A DNA stretch of 40,180 nucleotides, taken from positions 1 through 40,180 of the IMG/VR virus record IMGVR_UViG_3300002835_000436; one strand, written 5' to 3'. Below, piece by piece: positions 17,901-24,020 of the stretch. This stretch comes from a virus. The translations under genes and the position numbers were made by a program. The notes beneath the pieces are model-generated. The model saw nothing but the letters and a program-made list of their open reading frames with translations, searched no databases and was not told where the DNA came from. How positions within the stretch are numbered: the stretch's first letter is position 1; each line of letters opens with the position of its first letter.

Positions 17901-18289
17901 TTAGCGCAAAAGCCCAATTTGACTTTTACCTACAAGTACAAAATTACTACGCAACTCACAATACTTCAGCAACTTTGGAAATACGTCAAGAGGAAATTGG
18001 GGAATATGCACAACTCCTTTACCAGAACATCCAAAATTGTGGCGGATATAGTTCTGCGGCACTTTTGGCAAGATTTGACGGTGGCGAAACTTTCCCTCGT
18101 CTGCCATTTGAGCCAATTTCTAAGGAAAAATATGAAGATTTATGGGGAGAGGTTTTAGCTCGCCGTAAAAATAGTAGTTTTGATAAACTTTTGCAAATAA
18201 GGTTAAGCGCAGCGGAAGTGGAAGATTCTCAAGTTGGCCCGGCCGGATGCGACTCGGATAAGTGCTTATTTAAGGAAGTGGGCAAATAA
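14906..18289 (+). CDS. nrdJ: Class II (B12-dependent) ribonucleoside-triphosphate reductase with intein
   Basis: A 1127-residue frame encodes a monomeric adenosylcobalamin-dependent reductase making deoxynucleotides for phage DNA. Seen: VYGAYNCSS with redox Cys87; MQGCGTGA; the finger-loop motif NPCGEI, split by an intein between Pro393 and Cys726; CTTVQPSGTKSLLTGASPG (substrate phosphate binding); and a C-terminal Cys1115-X4-Cys1120 pair (CDSDKC) matching the Lactobacillus RTPR redox tail. After splicing the enzyme is 795 residues, near the usual size. Cys726 is the predicted thiyl-radical residue, so the unspliced protein should be inactive. No strong ribosome site precedes ATG 14906. The gene lies antisense within the virion gene cluster and ends at a strong terminator. 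Family assignment is firm; phage rather than host origin follows from context. Confidence 0.95.
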   Translation: MFNEVYAPSAKPVFYRTYSRGKKETWQDVCDRTITALISLGKLTKAEGDLIRRSQEEFKVLSSGRWLWCGGTDWLKKPENVYGAYNCSSTNITDWEALSLMMNLAMQGCGTGAVLEDKYIKNLPIIRNNLSVEIVNLPGTVKKENRHDDTIVSGARGQVNIFVGDSRKGWVDSYLTLLELSSREDLAKNVKVFVCLGAVRSSGEKLKGFGGTANPIALAGMYGKLAKILNGAIGRQLTALELCKLIDEASVTIVAGNIRRSAGMRQGSPEDIEFATAKDNLWQQDNEGNWKIDPDKDCLRMANHTLVYHRRPTLEEVKKSVQKQFHSGEGAIQWAGEAVARANVDLLSNKDLKNKFLDLYNKSLNEALNFLAKLGLLSIAEAEERMSRYATNPCFRGDMKILTKDGYRAFESLDGQDVEIINAEGNVSLSHIWCSGEKETVRVGMGAYGSIHCTPDHSFLNIDGKRVDASELRPGDRLMPFLKVPEHKNKIFVCLGFVQGDGQLSDLSDLKGDKKGQLGVAVNIGKKDQEILEFFQETEGLKCKKHGERRIYVNGLNELIDKYDFSLYTLPFRALPSTYKGWDLDIKASFLSGLYSANGSVLKNGRVTLKTTCREMGEQIVDSLKADFGIEAYITVNRPTTVSFPNGIYQCRESYDVNIQQYKERLSFFNQINFIHSYKIDKFAKTLLATSPSISVVEKQGIVKVYDFSEPITHWGVVEGFVAHNCGEIVGNNFFCDLAEVHLNTLDGKDLNSLRDSFRAAGLIAAVLLNDKFPDERYQKSRELDPIVGVSFTGLFDFFVNLFGESWLRWWEGGREEYSDRDFITSKDLENWIETFPDEVVEIINDWNKSQGKFAIKHPGVCNGLLFKALEEFYLTLFKDEAHKAVWEYCHAHSLKRPNRCTTVQPSGTKSLLTGASPGWHPPKAARFIRRITFGRDDAVALACMDYGYSIIPSQSCKDAEGNLLNDPFDPRVTEWLVEIPTKTSWADNIGEDVDISKFSAKAQFDFYLQVQNYYATHNTSATLEIRQEEIGEYAQLLYQNIQNCGGYSSAALLARFDGGETFPRLPFEPISKEKYEDLWGEVLARRKNSSFDKLLQIRLSAAEVEDSQVGPAGCDSDKCLFKEVGK
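16085..17080 (+). mobile_element. Intein with degenerate LAGLIDADG endonuclease in the reductase gene
   Basis: Residues 394-725 (332 aa) form an in-frame intein. Block A starts CFRGDMKILTKDG with Cys394; block B is CTPDHSF with Thr454 and His457; the C-terminal blocks run VYDFSEPITHWGVVEGFVAHN, ending in His724-Asn725, followed by extein Cys726. Between lie two LAGLIDADG-like helices: LGFVQGDGQL with Asp501 and SGLYSANGSV with Asn598 where Asp or Glu is expected. Splicing residues look intact, so splicing is likely active. The endonuclease probably lacks one catalytic acid. Confidence 0.93.
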
Positions 18290-18292
18290 ACC

Positions 18293-18481
18293 CGTCAGGT
18301 AAATTACAATAAATCCTCCAAAGGCTTATACAAAAGCACTTTGGAGGATTTTTAACTTTAAGCCCACGTCAGGTAAAAAGGGGTATTTTTGTAAAAGCGT
18401 CAGGTAAAATCCTTATTAGAGAAGAAAACGCTTGACGCGATTTGTGTGACGTTTCCCTAAAAACTCCATTTTTACTTGACG
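18293..18481. repeat. CGTCAGGTAAA repeats and opposed TGACG motifs between convergent genes
   Basis: Three exact direct copies of CGTCAGGTAAA start at 18293, 18367 and 18398. Three opposed TGACG motifs follow at 18433, 18447 and 18477, the last in TTTACTTGACG, a one-mismatch inverted copy of the full 11-mer. The whole set sits in the 196-bp gap between the convergent reductase and 18486 genes. The layout resembles protein-binding iterons, but no function is shown. Confidence 0.6.
18311..18354 (+). terminator. Rho-independent terminator of the reductase gene
   Basis: A perfect 13-bp stem AAATCCTCCAAAG/CTTTGGAGGATTT with a 15-nt loop ends in a T run (TTTTT, then AACTTT), 21 nt after the reductase stop codon. 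Confidence 0.9.
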
Positions 18482-18485
18482 TTTT

Positions 18486-19010
18486 TTAGACTATTTCTAC
18501 CCAACCCTCGCCGTCGTAAACAAAAAATTTAGTCAAGGTTGAGTTAAAATAAATCTGATATTGAGCCAAACTTGTAGTTGGCGCAGCACTTAATACTCCT
18601 AAAAATCTATAAGTATGTTGGGCAACTGATGATGCGGTAATAACTTGAATTTTATCCGCCGGCGTAATATTGGCGGAAAAGTTAAATGAATCAATTTGGC
18701 TCAATGGCGTAATAAGCTGAATCTCTCCCGAATAGGCAATTGGGATTTGTCCACTCATGGCCATAGTTTGCCCCGCGCTAATTACTAAATCTAATTTGCT
18801 GCCAGCCGCGGGGATTTTAAATAAGTAATAGCCACTGGGGAATAAGCCCAGTCTTTGCTGTGTGTCGCCTATAAAAATAATTCCCAACGATCCGTAAAAC
18901 TGTTGGATATTTTGGAGTGTGAATGTAAAAGTGTCACCGGGGCTTATGGTGAGGTTTATAAATTCCGCAGATTGGGAAGTTAAATCTATTTGTTTTTGAC
19001 GCTTAGGCAT
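18486..19010 (-). CDS. Unknown beta-rich, structural-like protein (174 aa)
   Basis: The predicted product is beta-rich, with Thr/Ser/Gly strands (INLTISPGDTFTFTLQN, LDLVISAGQTMAM) and a C-terminal YQIYFNSTLTKFFVYDGEGWVEIV, a type of ending seen in phage head-fibre or tail-fibre-associated proteins. There is no signal peptide or membrane segment. It is on the minus strand, downstream of the portal gene but separated from it by a plus-strand gene and a terminator, so it probably has its own promoter. It is convergent with the reductase gene. I do not recognise the family; a decoration or fibre role is only a suggestion from fold pattern and position. Confidence 0.65.
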   Translation of the reverse strand: MPKRQKQIDLTSQSAEFINLTISPGDTFTFTLQNIQQFYGSLGIIFIGDTQQRLGLFPSGYYLFKIPAAGSKLDLVISAGQTMAMSGQIPIAYSGEIQLITPLSQIDSFNFSANITPADKIQVITASSVAQHTYRFLGVLSAAPTTSLAQYQIYFNSTLTKFFVYDGEGWVEIV

Positions 19011-19073
19011 ATCTATAAAGTAAGTAATTATTTATATCAGTATATCCTAAATTTATATTTTTTAATTTACCTA

Positions 19074-19103
19074 TTGACCGACGATAGAAAGGTGTGGTAT
19101 AAC
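19074..19103 (+). promoter_or_regulatory. Sigma70-like promoter upstream of small plus-strand genes
   Basis: TTGACC (19074-19079), an 18-nt spacer and TATAAC (19098-19103) precede the small frames at 19140 and 19339. The start resembles the TTGACG of two other plus-strand promoters in the window. Confidence 0.55.
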
Positions 19104-19139
19104 CAGAATGAAGTTAAAGAGTAAGAGAGGAATATAAAG

Positions 19140-19247
19140 ATGACTAAAACAGAAGTAATTGAATTGATGAAGTCCGCGTCTAGCGAAGAAGATTGGAATA
19201 ACAAATGCGATCAAGTAAAATCTGCTTGCGGCGGATATCCCGATTAG
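19140..19247 (+). CDS. Very small protein (35 aa), possibly a truncated copy of a phage family
   Basis: ATG at 19140 follows AGAGAGGAATATAAAG, with a good AGAGAGG ribosome site, and encodes 35 residues (TEVIELMKSASSEEDWNNKC ... CGGYPD) before TAG. The EEWN.NCD.VK...GGYP pattern resembles small phage proteins that usually continue with an aromatic-rich segment after YPD, so this copy may be cut short. The remaining 91 bp up to 19338 have no convincing frame. A promoter at 19074 and the ribosome site support expression. Family memory is uncertain and no function is known. Confidence 0.45.
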   Translation: MTKTEVIELMKSASSEEDWNNKCDQVKSACGGYPD

Positions 19248-19338
19248 GGAATGTTCCGAACAAAGAATGTTGCAAACTTGGACAAGTAATAAAAATTGTC
19301 GCGGTAGAAATTTTAGGATAGTCAGGTAATTAAAAAGT

Positions 19339-19575
19339 ATGCCAGAAATAAAATACATAAAATGCCCTAGTTGCGGATGGGTTGGGGATTCCAATCCTAC
19401 GCCAGCAGAAATTTATGGAAGTTTAAAAACTGAAGTTCCGACAGTAATAAAAACTTTACAATTAAACAGATCTCTTGGCAATTACGGTTTTAGCGGGAGT
19501 TATGCTGAATGTCCAAATTGCGGAAAAGATTTATCGGACGGAAAATTTAACGTAAACCCCGATTATTTATGCTAA
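19339..19575 (+). CDS. Small zinc-ribbon protein (78 aa)
   Basis: Two CxxC knuckles, KCPSCGW near residue 10 and ECPNCGK near residue 60, form a complete four-cysteine zinc ribbon. Between them is a stretch (YGSLKTEVPTVIKTLQLNRS) likely to be helical. Such proteins may bind DNA, RNA or partner proteins. It lies on the plus strand between the 18486 gene and the portal, downstream of the promoter at 19074 and followed by a clear terminator at 19626, so it forms a small transcription unit inside the virion cluster. A transcription-related role is possible but not shown. Confidence 0.7.
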   Translation: MPEIKYIKCPSCGWVGDSNPTPAEIYGSLKTEVPTVIKTLQLNRSLGNYGFSGSYAECPNCGKDLSDGKFNVNPDYLC

Positions 19576-19625
19576 AATATTATCGTGGTTCTTAGCTTGA
19601 GTCACTCCTCACTATTTACTATGGT

Positions 19626-19663
19626 AATCCCTTAACTCAGCACCAGAAGTTAAGGGATTTTTT
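19626..19663 (+). terminator. Rho-independent terminator between zinc-ribbon and portal genes
   Basis: A 12-bp perfect stem AATCCCTTAACT/AGTTAAGGGATT with a 10-nt loop is followed by TTTT(ATT). It ends the zinc-ribbon unit and lies just 3' of the convergent portal gene. Confidence 0.88.
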
Positions 19664-19669
19664 TATTAA

Positions 19670-20971
19670 TTATTCCTTCCCTGCGCCCGCACTTAACTGT
19701 TGATTTTGGGTTGATTGGTTTTGAGCTTTCATTAAAAACTCTTGTCCGTTAACTGCCCAAATTCCCCAATCTAATTCAAAGCCACCCCTTTTAATGACAT
19801 TTTCATAGTACGATTCATACCCGAATTTCATGCAATACTCTAGGCTAATGCACCACTTAACCTGAGTTCCGACCAACCCTCGCAAAGCTTGGATATTTCT
19901 TGAGTACATCAATGCGGGTTGGTTAGCTATATCCTTACCTGAGTTTGATTCCATTCCCAACCCTGGGAAAAACCATAGCGGTACGCCAGGCGGCACTAAC
20001 TCTTCCCTAAGCTTCATCCAATAATCAAAAACGCCCTTAAGACTTTCATTACCATTACTATAAGCTTTTCTTACGTCAGCTTTATTTAACAAGTAAAGGT
20101 TGGAAATTAAGCCTTGTGCTAATTGCGATTTATGCTCAAGCATATAAGCTTCTTTGTATTCTTCATCCGCGCCTTCGGGCATGAGATGAAGCCAAGGAGA
20201 AATTGCGGCGGCTCGGACAGCTTGGGCGACATCTGGACGGTGTTCTTTTAAGTATTCGTAAGCTTCAACTGACTGTAAAAATAAGGAGTCGCCATACCTT
20301 CCTGAAGCTCCTAATTCTTCATATTTAAAATGCAATATTTTCCAATCAGGAAATACCCTATCGTCAGGACTTTCGCTAATCATTTTCCTTTGTGAATAAG
20401 TTCCTTTTAGTTCCCCTTCACTATTTACATCCACAAACATAGAGAAAGTTGGGAGGTATTGGATTTTTTCTATAAAGTAATCTTTCTTATTTTTACTGTC
20501 GAAGTTTAATCCTAATTCTGCAAAACTATCGCCAGACCTCAGCATCCTCCTTACGCCTGGCTCTAAGGCATTACCTCCTAGAACTAAATCTTTTCCAAAT
20601 TGCCTTGATGCCATTTCTTTACTAATCGCAATTAAATTTTTATCTACTTCTACGTCATCCATCTTAGAATTAACTTTCCAACTACGAACTTCGCCATTTT
20701 CTCTAATAAAAACATCCCTAGCTAAAATACTACTAGAGTGCCTTACTTCTTGATTCCAAATTGACATCTCGATCAATTGGTGAGTTAAATAGCCATCCCC
20801 CATAATTGTTCTAACGGGAATTTCCGGTAATCCTAAGCTTAAATTTCTCTTAGAAGCTAACCCCAAACGTAAAGACTCAGAAGATCCTGTAAACCCTCGC
20901 GGTTTTCTTATCCTTGCAAGGATTTGCGTGAAAATGTTTTTTACTCTTTGGAAAAAATTAATACTAGGCAT
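19670..20971 (-). CDS. Portal protein
   Basis: The product forms the dodecameric portal at the capsid vertex through which DNA enters. Portal-like features: N-terminal FFQRVKNIFTQILARIRK, a stretch with WNQEVRHSSSILARDVF and the region RSGDSFAELGLNFD, then IQYLPTFSMFVDVNSEG and WKILHFKYEELGASGRYGDSLF, all typical of the portal wing and stem, and a Gln/Asn-rich tail. I chose MPSINFF at 20971 (433 aa). A longer frame from 21019 would overlap the promoter serving the opposite strand. No large terminase gene lies upstream on this strand; plus-strand genes start there instead. The portal is separated from the capsid gene by about 4.9 kb of inserted genes, unusual for HK97-type clusters. Confidence 0.85.
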   Translation of the reverse strand: MPSINFFQRVKNIFTQILARIRKPRGFTGSSESLRLGLASKRNLSLGLPEIPVRTIMGDGYLTHQLIEMSIWNQEVRHSSSILARDVFIRENGEVRSWKVNSKMDDVEVDKNLIAISKEMASRQFGKDLVLGGNALEPGVRRMLRSGDSFAELGLNFDSKNKKDYFIEKIQYLPTFSMFVDVNSEGELKGTYSQRKMISESPDDRVFPDWKILHFKYEELGASGRYGDSLFLQSVEAYEYLKEHRPDVAQAVRAAAISPWLHLMPEGADEEYKEAYMLEHKSQLAQGLISNLYLLNKADVRKAYSNGNESLKGVFDYWMKLREELVPPGVPLWFFPGLGMESNSGKDIANQPALMYSRNIQALRGLVGTQVKWCISLEYCMKFGYESYYENVIKRGGFELDWGIWAVNGQEFLMKAQNQSTQNQQLSAGAGKE

Positions 20972-21062
20972 AATTTTTATTTTTTTACTTTTGGGACTTG
21001 ACGACGGTATATAAACCATGTATTATATAATTATACTTTTAAATGTATAAAGAGAGGTAACT
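20972..21062. promoter_or_regulatory. Divergent promoter region, portal / plus-strand accessory operon
   Basis: On the plus strand TTGACG (20998-21003), 17 nt and TATTAT (21021-21026) form a good promoter for the gene at 21063, which has an AGAGAGGTAACT ribosome site. The block TTGACGACGGTATATAAA recurs almost exactly at 23582. On the minus strand two TATAAT-like boxes near 21022-21036 could serve the portal. Confidence 0.7.
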
Positions 21063-21446
21063 ATGGAAGGATTAAAAAAAATAAACATTGGCGACATTTA
21101 CTGGATGCCTTCAAATAAACCTATTGATAAAAAATCAATAGATATTAAATTAATAGTTACTAAAGTAGGCACTAAGTTTATCTATGCTAATAATGAAGAT
21201 ACAAATTGGGAGTATAAGTTTACTTTTAAATCTGATGGTGTACTGGATTTAGTAAATAATATGTGTTCCGGTAAAGCTTATTCTGAGGAGCAATGGGAGA
21301 AGCAAAAGCTAATTATCAAGTTGGATAAATTAACTCAAAAATTCAAACAAGAGTTTTCGCAAATTAATAATTCTACAGACTTTAAAAAATATCAAGAGTT
21401 GGTTAGCGAAATGAATGAATTGTCTCAAAAGATTTTAAATCTATGA
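21063..21446 (+). CDS. Unknown accessory protein, beta-barrel-like N-terminus (127 aa)
   Basis: Residues 1-60 read like a small beta domain (INIGDIYWMPS ... IKLIVTKVGTKFIYANN ... WEYKFTFKSDG). After YSEEQWEKQKLI the rest is coiled-coil helix (about 75-127). This layout, with a short strand region, an EEQWE motif and then a helix, recurs in small phage accessory proteins of unknown function. It is the first gene of the plus-strand operon, behind the promoter at 20998 and a good ribosome site, and overlaps the methyltransferase start by 4 nt (ATGA), so the two are coupled. No enzymatic residues are evident. Confidence 0.7.
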   Translation: MEGLKKINIGDIYWMPSNKPIDKKSIDIKLIVTKVGTKFIYANNEDTNWEYKFTFKSDGVLDLVNNMCSGKAYSEEQWEKQKLIIKLDKLTQKFKQEFSQINNSTDFKKYQELVSEMNELSQKILNL

Positions 21447-22363
21447 AGATCGCATACAACAACCCTCAAGCTATAACCGTCCTTCCCAATAATGCAAAAT
21501 TAAAATACGAACATGACTTTAATTGTTTAACAGAAATAGTTAAAGATAAAAATTTTAAACCATTCCTTAAGTGGGTAGGAGGCAAAACTAGATTAATTCC
21601 TCAATACGAAGAATTAGGATTAATCCCCGCCGAATTTAATACTTATTTTGAGCCATTTTTAGGTGGCGGCGCAATGTTTTTCCATTTACAAAATATAGGA
21701 TTAATTAACCGCGCACTTTTAAGTGACTTAAATAAAGACTTAGTTAATACTTACAAAGAAGTTAAGGATAATTTAAGTAAATTAAAACAAGTTCTTTTAA
21801 AGGATTTCGCAGAAGCTCACAATAAAGAGTTTTTTGAAGAAGTTAGAAATAAGCAATTTAAGAGTGATGTTTATAATGCTGCAAAATTTATCTACTTAAA
21901 CAAAGCTTGTAGATCGGGAATGTACCGCGTTAATAAAAGCGGCAGTTTTAATGTTCCTTTCGGACTGCCGGGACAAACTATTTACCAACCTGAACTTTTA
22001 ACTAACAGTAATTTAGCCTTAAATACTAATAATGTAGCGGTAGTTAATACATCTTTCTTTAATATTAGTCATTTGCCTCAACCTGGCGATTTTGTATTTT
22101 TAGATCCGCCTTATCATGGGACTTTTAATGGTTATAACAAAAGCCCGTTTGGGGAAGATGAGCAAGTTAAATTAAGAGACGTATGTAGGGAATACAGTGA
22201 AAATAAAATAAAGTTTTTACTTTGCAATTCTCACAATAGTTTTATTTTAGATTTATATGCAAGTAAGAAGTTTAAGATAAGTGAAGTTTGGAGAAATGGT
22301 ACGATAAATAGCAACAGTAAAGAAAGAGAAAAAGTTAAGGAATTGGTAATATGCAATTTTTAA
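21443..22363 (+). CDS. DNA adenine-N6 methyltransferase (Dam/D12 class)
   Basis: It transfers a methyl group from S-adenosylmethionine to adenine in DNA. Seen: FLKWVGGKTRL (41-51) and FEPFLGGGAMFFHL (69-82), the SAM-binding part; the recognition region with RSGMYRVNKSGSFNVPFG; and the catalytic DPPY at 221-224 (FLDPPYHGTFNGY). Length (306) fits the D12 class, which often methylates GATC, the core of the HIP1 octamer, but the target here is unproven. There is no linked restriction gene, so it is probably an orphan protecting phage DNA or mimicking the host pattern. It is coupled to the gene before and after by overlaps. Confidence 0.92.
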   Translation: MKIAYNNPQAITVLPNNAKLKYEHDFNCLTEIVKDKNFKPFLKWVGGKTRLIPQYEELGLIPAEFNTYFEPFLGGGAMFFHLQNIGLINRALLSDLNKDLVNTYKEVKDNLSKLKQVLLKDFAEAHNKEFFEEVRNKQFKSDVYNAAKFIYLNKACRSGMYRVNKSGSFNVPFGLPGQTIYQPELLTNSNLALNTNNVAVVNTSFFNISHLPQPGDFVFLDPPYHGTFNGYNKSPFGEDEQVKLRDVCREYSENKIKFLLCNSHNSFILDLYASKKFKISEVWRNGTINSNSKEREKVKELVICNF

Positions 22364-22569
22364 ACACAATAAAAATACTTCATATAGAGGTATTGTGGCA
22401 GATGCTTTATAACATAAAAGAAAGCGTAGAAATATTGGAAAAACAATCTGTGGCGCAGGAGAAAAGTAAGGATTATAAAAATTATTATAAATCCTTTAAA
22501 TACCTAAATCAGTGCCGCTGGAAAGTTTTGGAGATTAGCAAAGAAATAGAAAGTAGGGTTTTGAAATAA
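22351..22569 (+). CDS. Small helical protein between the two methyltransferases (72 aa or 54 aa)
   Basis: The frame overlaps the adenine methyltransferase end by 13 nt and its stop abuts the cytosine methyltransferase start (TAATG). The likely mature part from an alternative ATG at 22405 (MLYNIKESVEILEK) is lysine-rich and helical (SKDYKNYYKSFKYLNQCRWKVLEISKEIESR). I cannot decide between the two starts: the first would be coupled to the upstream gene, and the second has AGAGGT about 20 nt upstream. No recognised motif. Its place between two methyltransferases suggests an accessory role only by context. Confidence 0.6.
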   Translation: MQFLNTIKILHIEVLWQMLYNIKESVEILEKQSVAQEKSKDYKNYYKSFKYLNQCRWKVLEISKEIESRVLK

Positions 22570-23585
22570 TGAAAAAGTTTTTATGGTTTTCGCATTTTAG
22601 CGGCGGTGGCGGCTCAACTTTGGGAGCAATCCAAGCTGGGTTTATGCCTTTGCTGGGGATTGAGTGGGATAAGAAAGTGGCGGAATTATATGAGAAGAAT
22701 TTAGGTAAAGTAATTTGCCAAGATATAGGAGAGGTAAGTATCCTAAGTGTTATAAAACATATTCCATTAAAAGAGGCAAGGGAAAAGAATAATGAGATTT
22801 TAGTAATCCAAACTTCGCCACCATGTCAGGAGTATTCCCAATTAAAACTAAATAAAAATCCTAATTCCGAAAGTGCAAAAGTCATTTGGAAGACAAGGAA
22901 GTTTTATGCTTTATTTAGACCTGAATATGTAATTTTAGAAAACGTTAGGGCTTATGCTAAAAGCGAGGTTTATATTAAATTTAAAAATTACCTTAAGGAA
23001 TTAGGCTATGAAATAAGTTTTGAGGAGATAGTTAACTGTGCTGACTATGGCGTGCCACAAACTCGCCAAAGATTAATTACTATTTTTAACTATAGAAATT
23101 TCCCTGCCGTAAGGATTAGTTCTACGCATAGTAAAAATAATGGTGAATGGGTAGGATGGTACTCAGCAATTGAAGATTTAATCCCTAATTTAAAAGAAGT
23201 TAGTTTAACCAGAAAACAACTTAACTCTCTAAGTTTAAGGAATAAAGGCTTTAGTAATGCCAAGGTAGTCGTAGAAAGAGTTGGCGTAAGAAGTGGGGTG
23301 AATAAAATCCGTGAGGAAGATTCACCAATTTGGACTTTAAAAGCATCTTTAGGAAGCGATGGAAAGGGTGCGAATAGGGAAAAGTTAATAGATGTAAGCA
23401 TAAATGGCGTTGTAAAAGGCTTAAACGTGGCGTGTTTGGCTAGATTGCAGACTTTTCCGCCAAGTTATGAATTTTCTGGCAAAAACGCCTTGGATGTTCA
23501 TGTAATTGGCAATTCTGTACCACCATTACTTATTAAAGTAATTTGTGAGGAGATAAAAAATACTTTTAATACTTTTGGGGATTGA
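22569..23585 (+). CDS. DNA cytosine-C5 methyltransferase (Dcm-like)
   Basis: A 338-residue enzyme with the C5-methyltransferase motifs in order: motif I FSHFSGGGGSTLGA (7-20), motif IV SPPCQEYS with catalytic Cys86, motif VI ENV (124-126), motif VIII QTRQR (164-168), a target-recognition region (about 190-300) and motif X near the end (VHVIGNSVPPLLI). It adds methyl groups to cytosine in a sequence that cannot be read from the protein. Together with the adjacent adenine methyltransferase it would make phage DNA doubly modified, plausibly against host restriction. A promoter for the next gene begins inside its last codons, overlapping the stop. Confidence 0.93.
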   Translation: MKKFLWFSHFSGGGGSTLGAIQAGFMPLLGIEWDKKVAELYEKNLGKVICQDIGEVSILSVIKHIPLKEAREKNNEILVIQTSPPCQEYSQLKLNKNPNSESAKVIWKTRKFYALFRPEYVILENVRAYAKSEVYIKFKNYLKELGYEISFEEIVNCADYGVPQTRQRLITIFNYRNFPAVRISSTHSKNNGEWVGWYSAIEDLIPNLKEVSLTRKQLNSLSLRNKGFSNAKVVVERVGVRSGVNKIREEDSPIWTLKASLGSDGKGANREKLIDVSINGVVKGLNVACLARLQTFPPSYEFSGKNALDVHVIGNSVPPLLIKVICEEIKNTFNTFGD

Positions 23586-23610
23586 CGGCGGTATATAAAA
23601 AGTATATAGT
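23582..23610 (+). promoter_or_regulatory. Extended promoter overlapping the cytosine methyltransferase stop
   Basis: TTGACG (23582-23587), a 17-nt spacer and TATAGT (23605-23610). The spacer begins GCGGTATATAAA, so TTGACG(A/G)CGGTATATAAA is shared with the promoter at 20998. Conservation between -35 and -10 suggests a regulator site. It would drive genes 23635-25285. Confidence 0.7.
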
Positions 23611-23634
23611 AGGATTAAGTTAAAGTTAAAAAAA

Positions 23635-23901
23635 ATGCAACTTAAAATCTTTGGGATAACTGGCGAGTATGCTATATGTCACGGCGACGGGCATATCCTT
23701 TATGATCACCCTGGGGAAATTGTAGAATTAAGTTTCGAGGGAGTTAGAGTTTTTCATTTTAGTTTCTTTAGGATATTTTTTAGCCAATTAATTAAGGAAT
23801 TTTCTTTAGTTGATGTTAAAGATAAATTGGAGACTACTAATATAACGGGAGACGGTTGGGAAGTTTTACAAGGAGTTTTTAAAAGTTATGCTAATAACTA
23901 A
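23635..23901 (+). CDS. STAS-like (DUF4325-like) small protein (88 aa)
   Basis: The sequence reads ITGEYAICHGDGHILYD, then IVELSFEGVRVFHFSFFRIFFSQLIKEF and a C-terminal helix. The LxFEGVxxF.. pattern followed by a long amphipathic helix resembles the STAS-like domain DUF4325 found in phages and with restriction or defence genes; this is my reading from pattern and unproven. It is the first gene of the unit from the promoter at 23582. Its end overlaps the start of the next, frameshifted small frame (ATGCTAATAACTAA). Confidence 0.55.
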   Translation: MQLKIFGITGEYAICHGDGHILYDHPGEIVELSFEGVRVFHFSFFRIFFSQLIKEFSLVDVKDKLETTNITGDGWEVLQGVFKSYANN

Positions 23902-24020
23902 AAATACTAGGGAAAGATGAGGAAGATGAGAATTTAGTAATTAGCTTAGATGATAGGCTAGAAGTCGTAAGTCAATATCCTAATTTAAAAATAGTCGTAA
24001 GTGAGAAAGTAAAATGCTAA
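23888..24020 (+). pseudogene. Small frame broken by one extra base (about 43 aa if joined)
   Basis: ATG at 23888 stops after 10 codons, but with one A fewer in AATAACTAAAA it would continue MLILKILGKDEEDENLV ... YPNLKIVVSEKVKC, ending at TAA 24018, which overlaps the next ATG (ATGCTAA). The opening (MLIL, then K and G) matches the following gene's MLILKFVGK, and both share ATGCTAATA. It is either a broken small gene, a sequencing error or a recoding case. Confidence 0.5.

Noticed and set aside
18293-18408. CRISPR-like array
   Set aside because: Only three 11-base repeats with unequal spacing of 74 and 31 nt; no spacers of equal size and no cas genes.
19071-19394. 107-codon minus-strand frame
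   Set aside because: It runs antisense through the ribosome site and start of two plus-strand small genes and has no recognisable product.
19583-19660. tRNA-like sequence before the terminator
   Set aside because: No cloverleaf can be formed; only the 12-bp terminator stem is consistent.
20972-21019. Longer portal start at 21019
   Set aside because: The added 16 residues (VYIPSSSPKSKKIKI) are not portal-like and the codons overlap the opposite-strand promoter.
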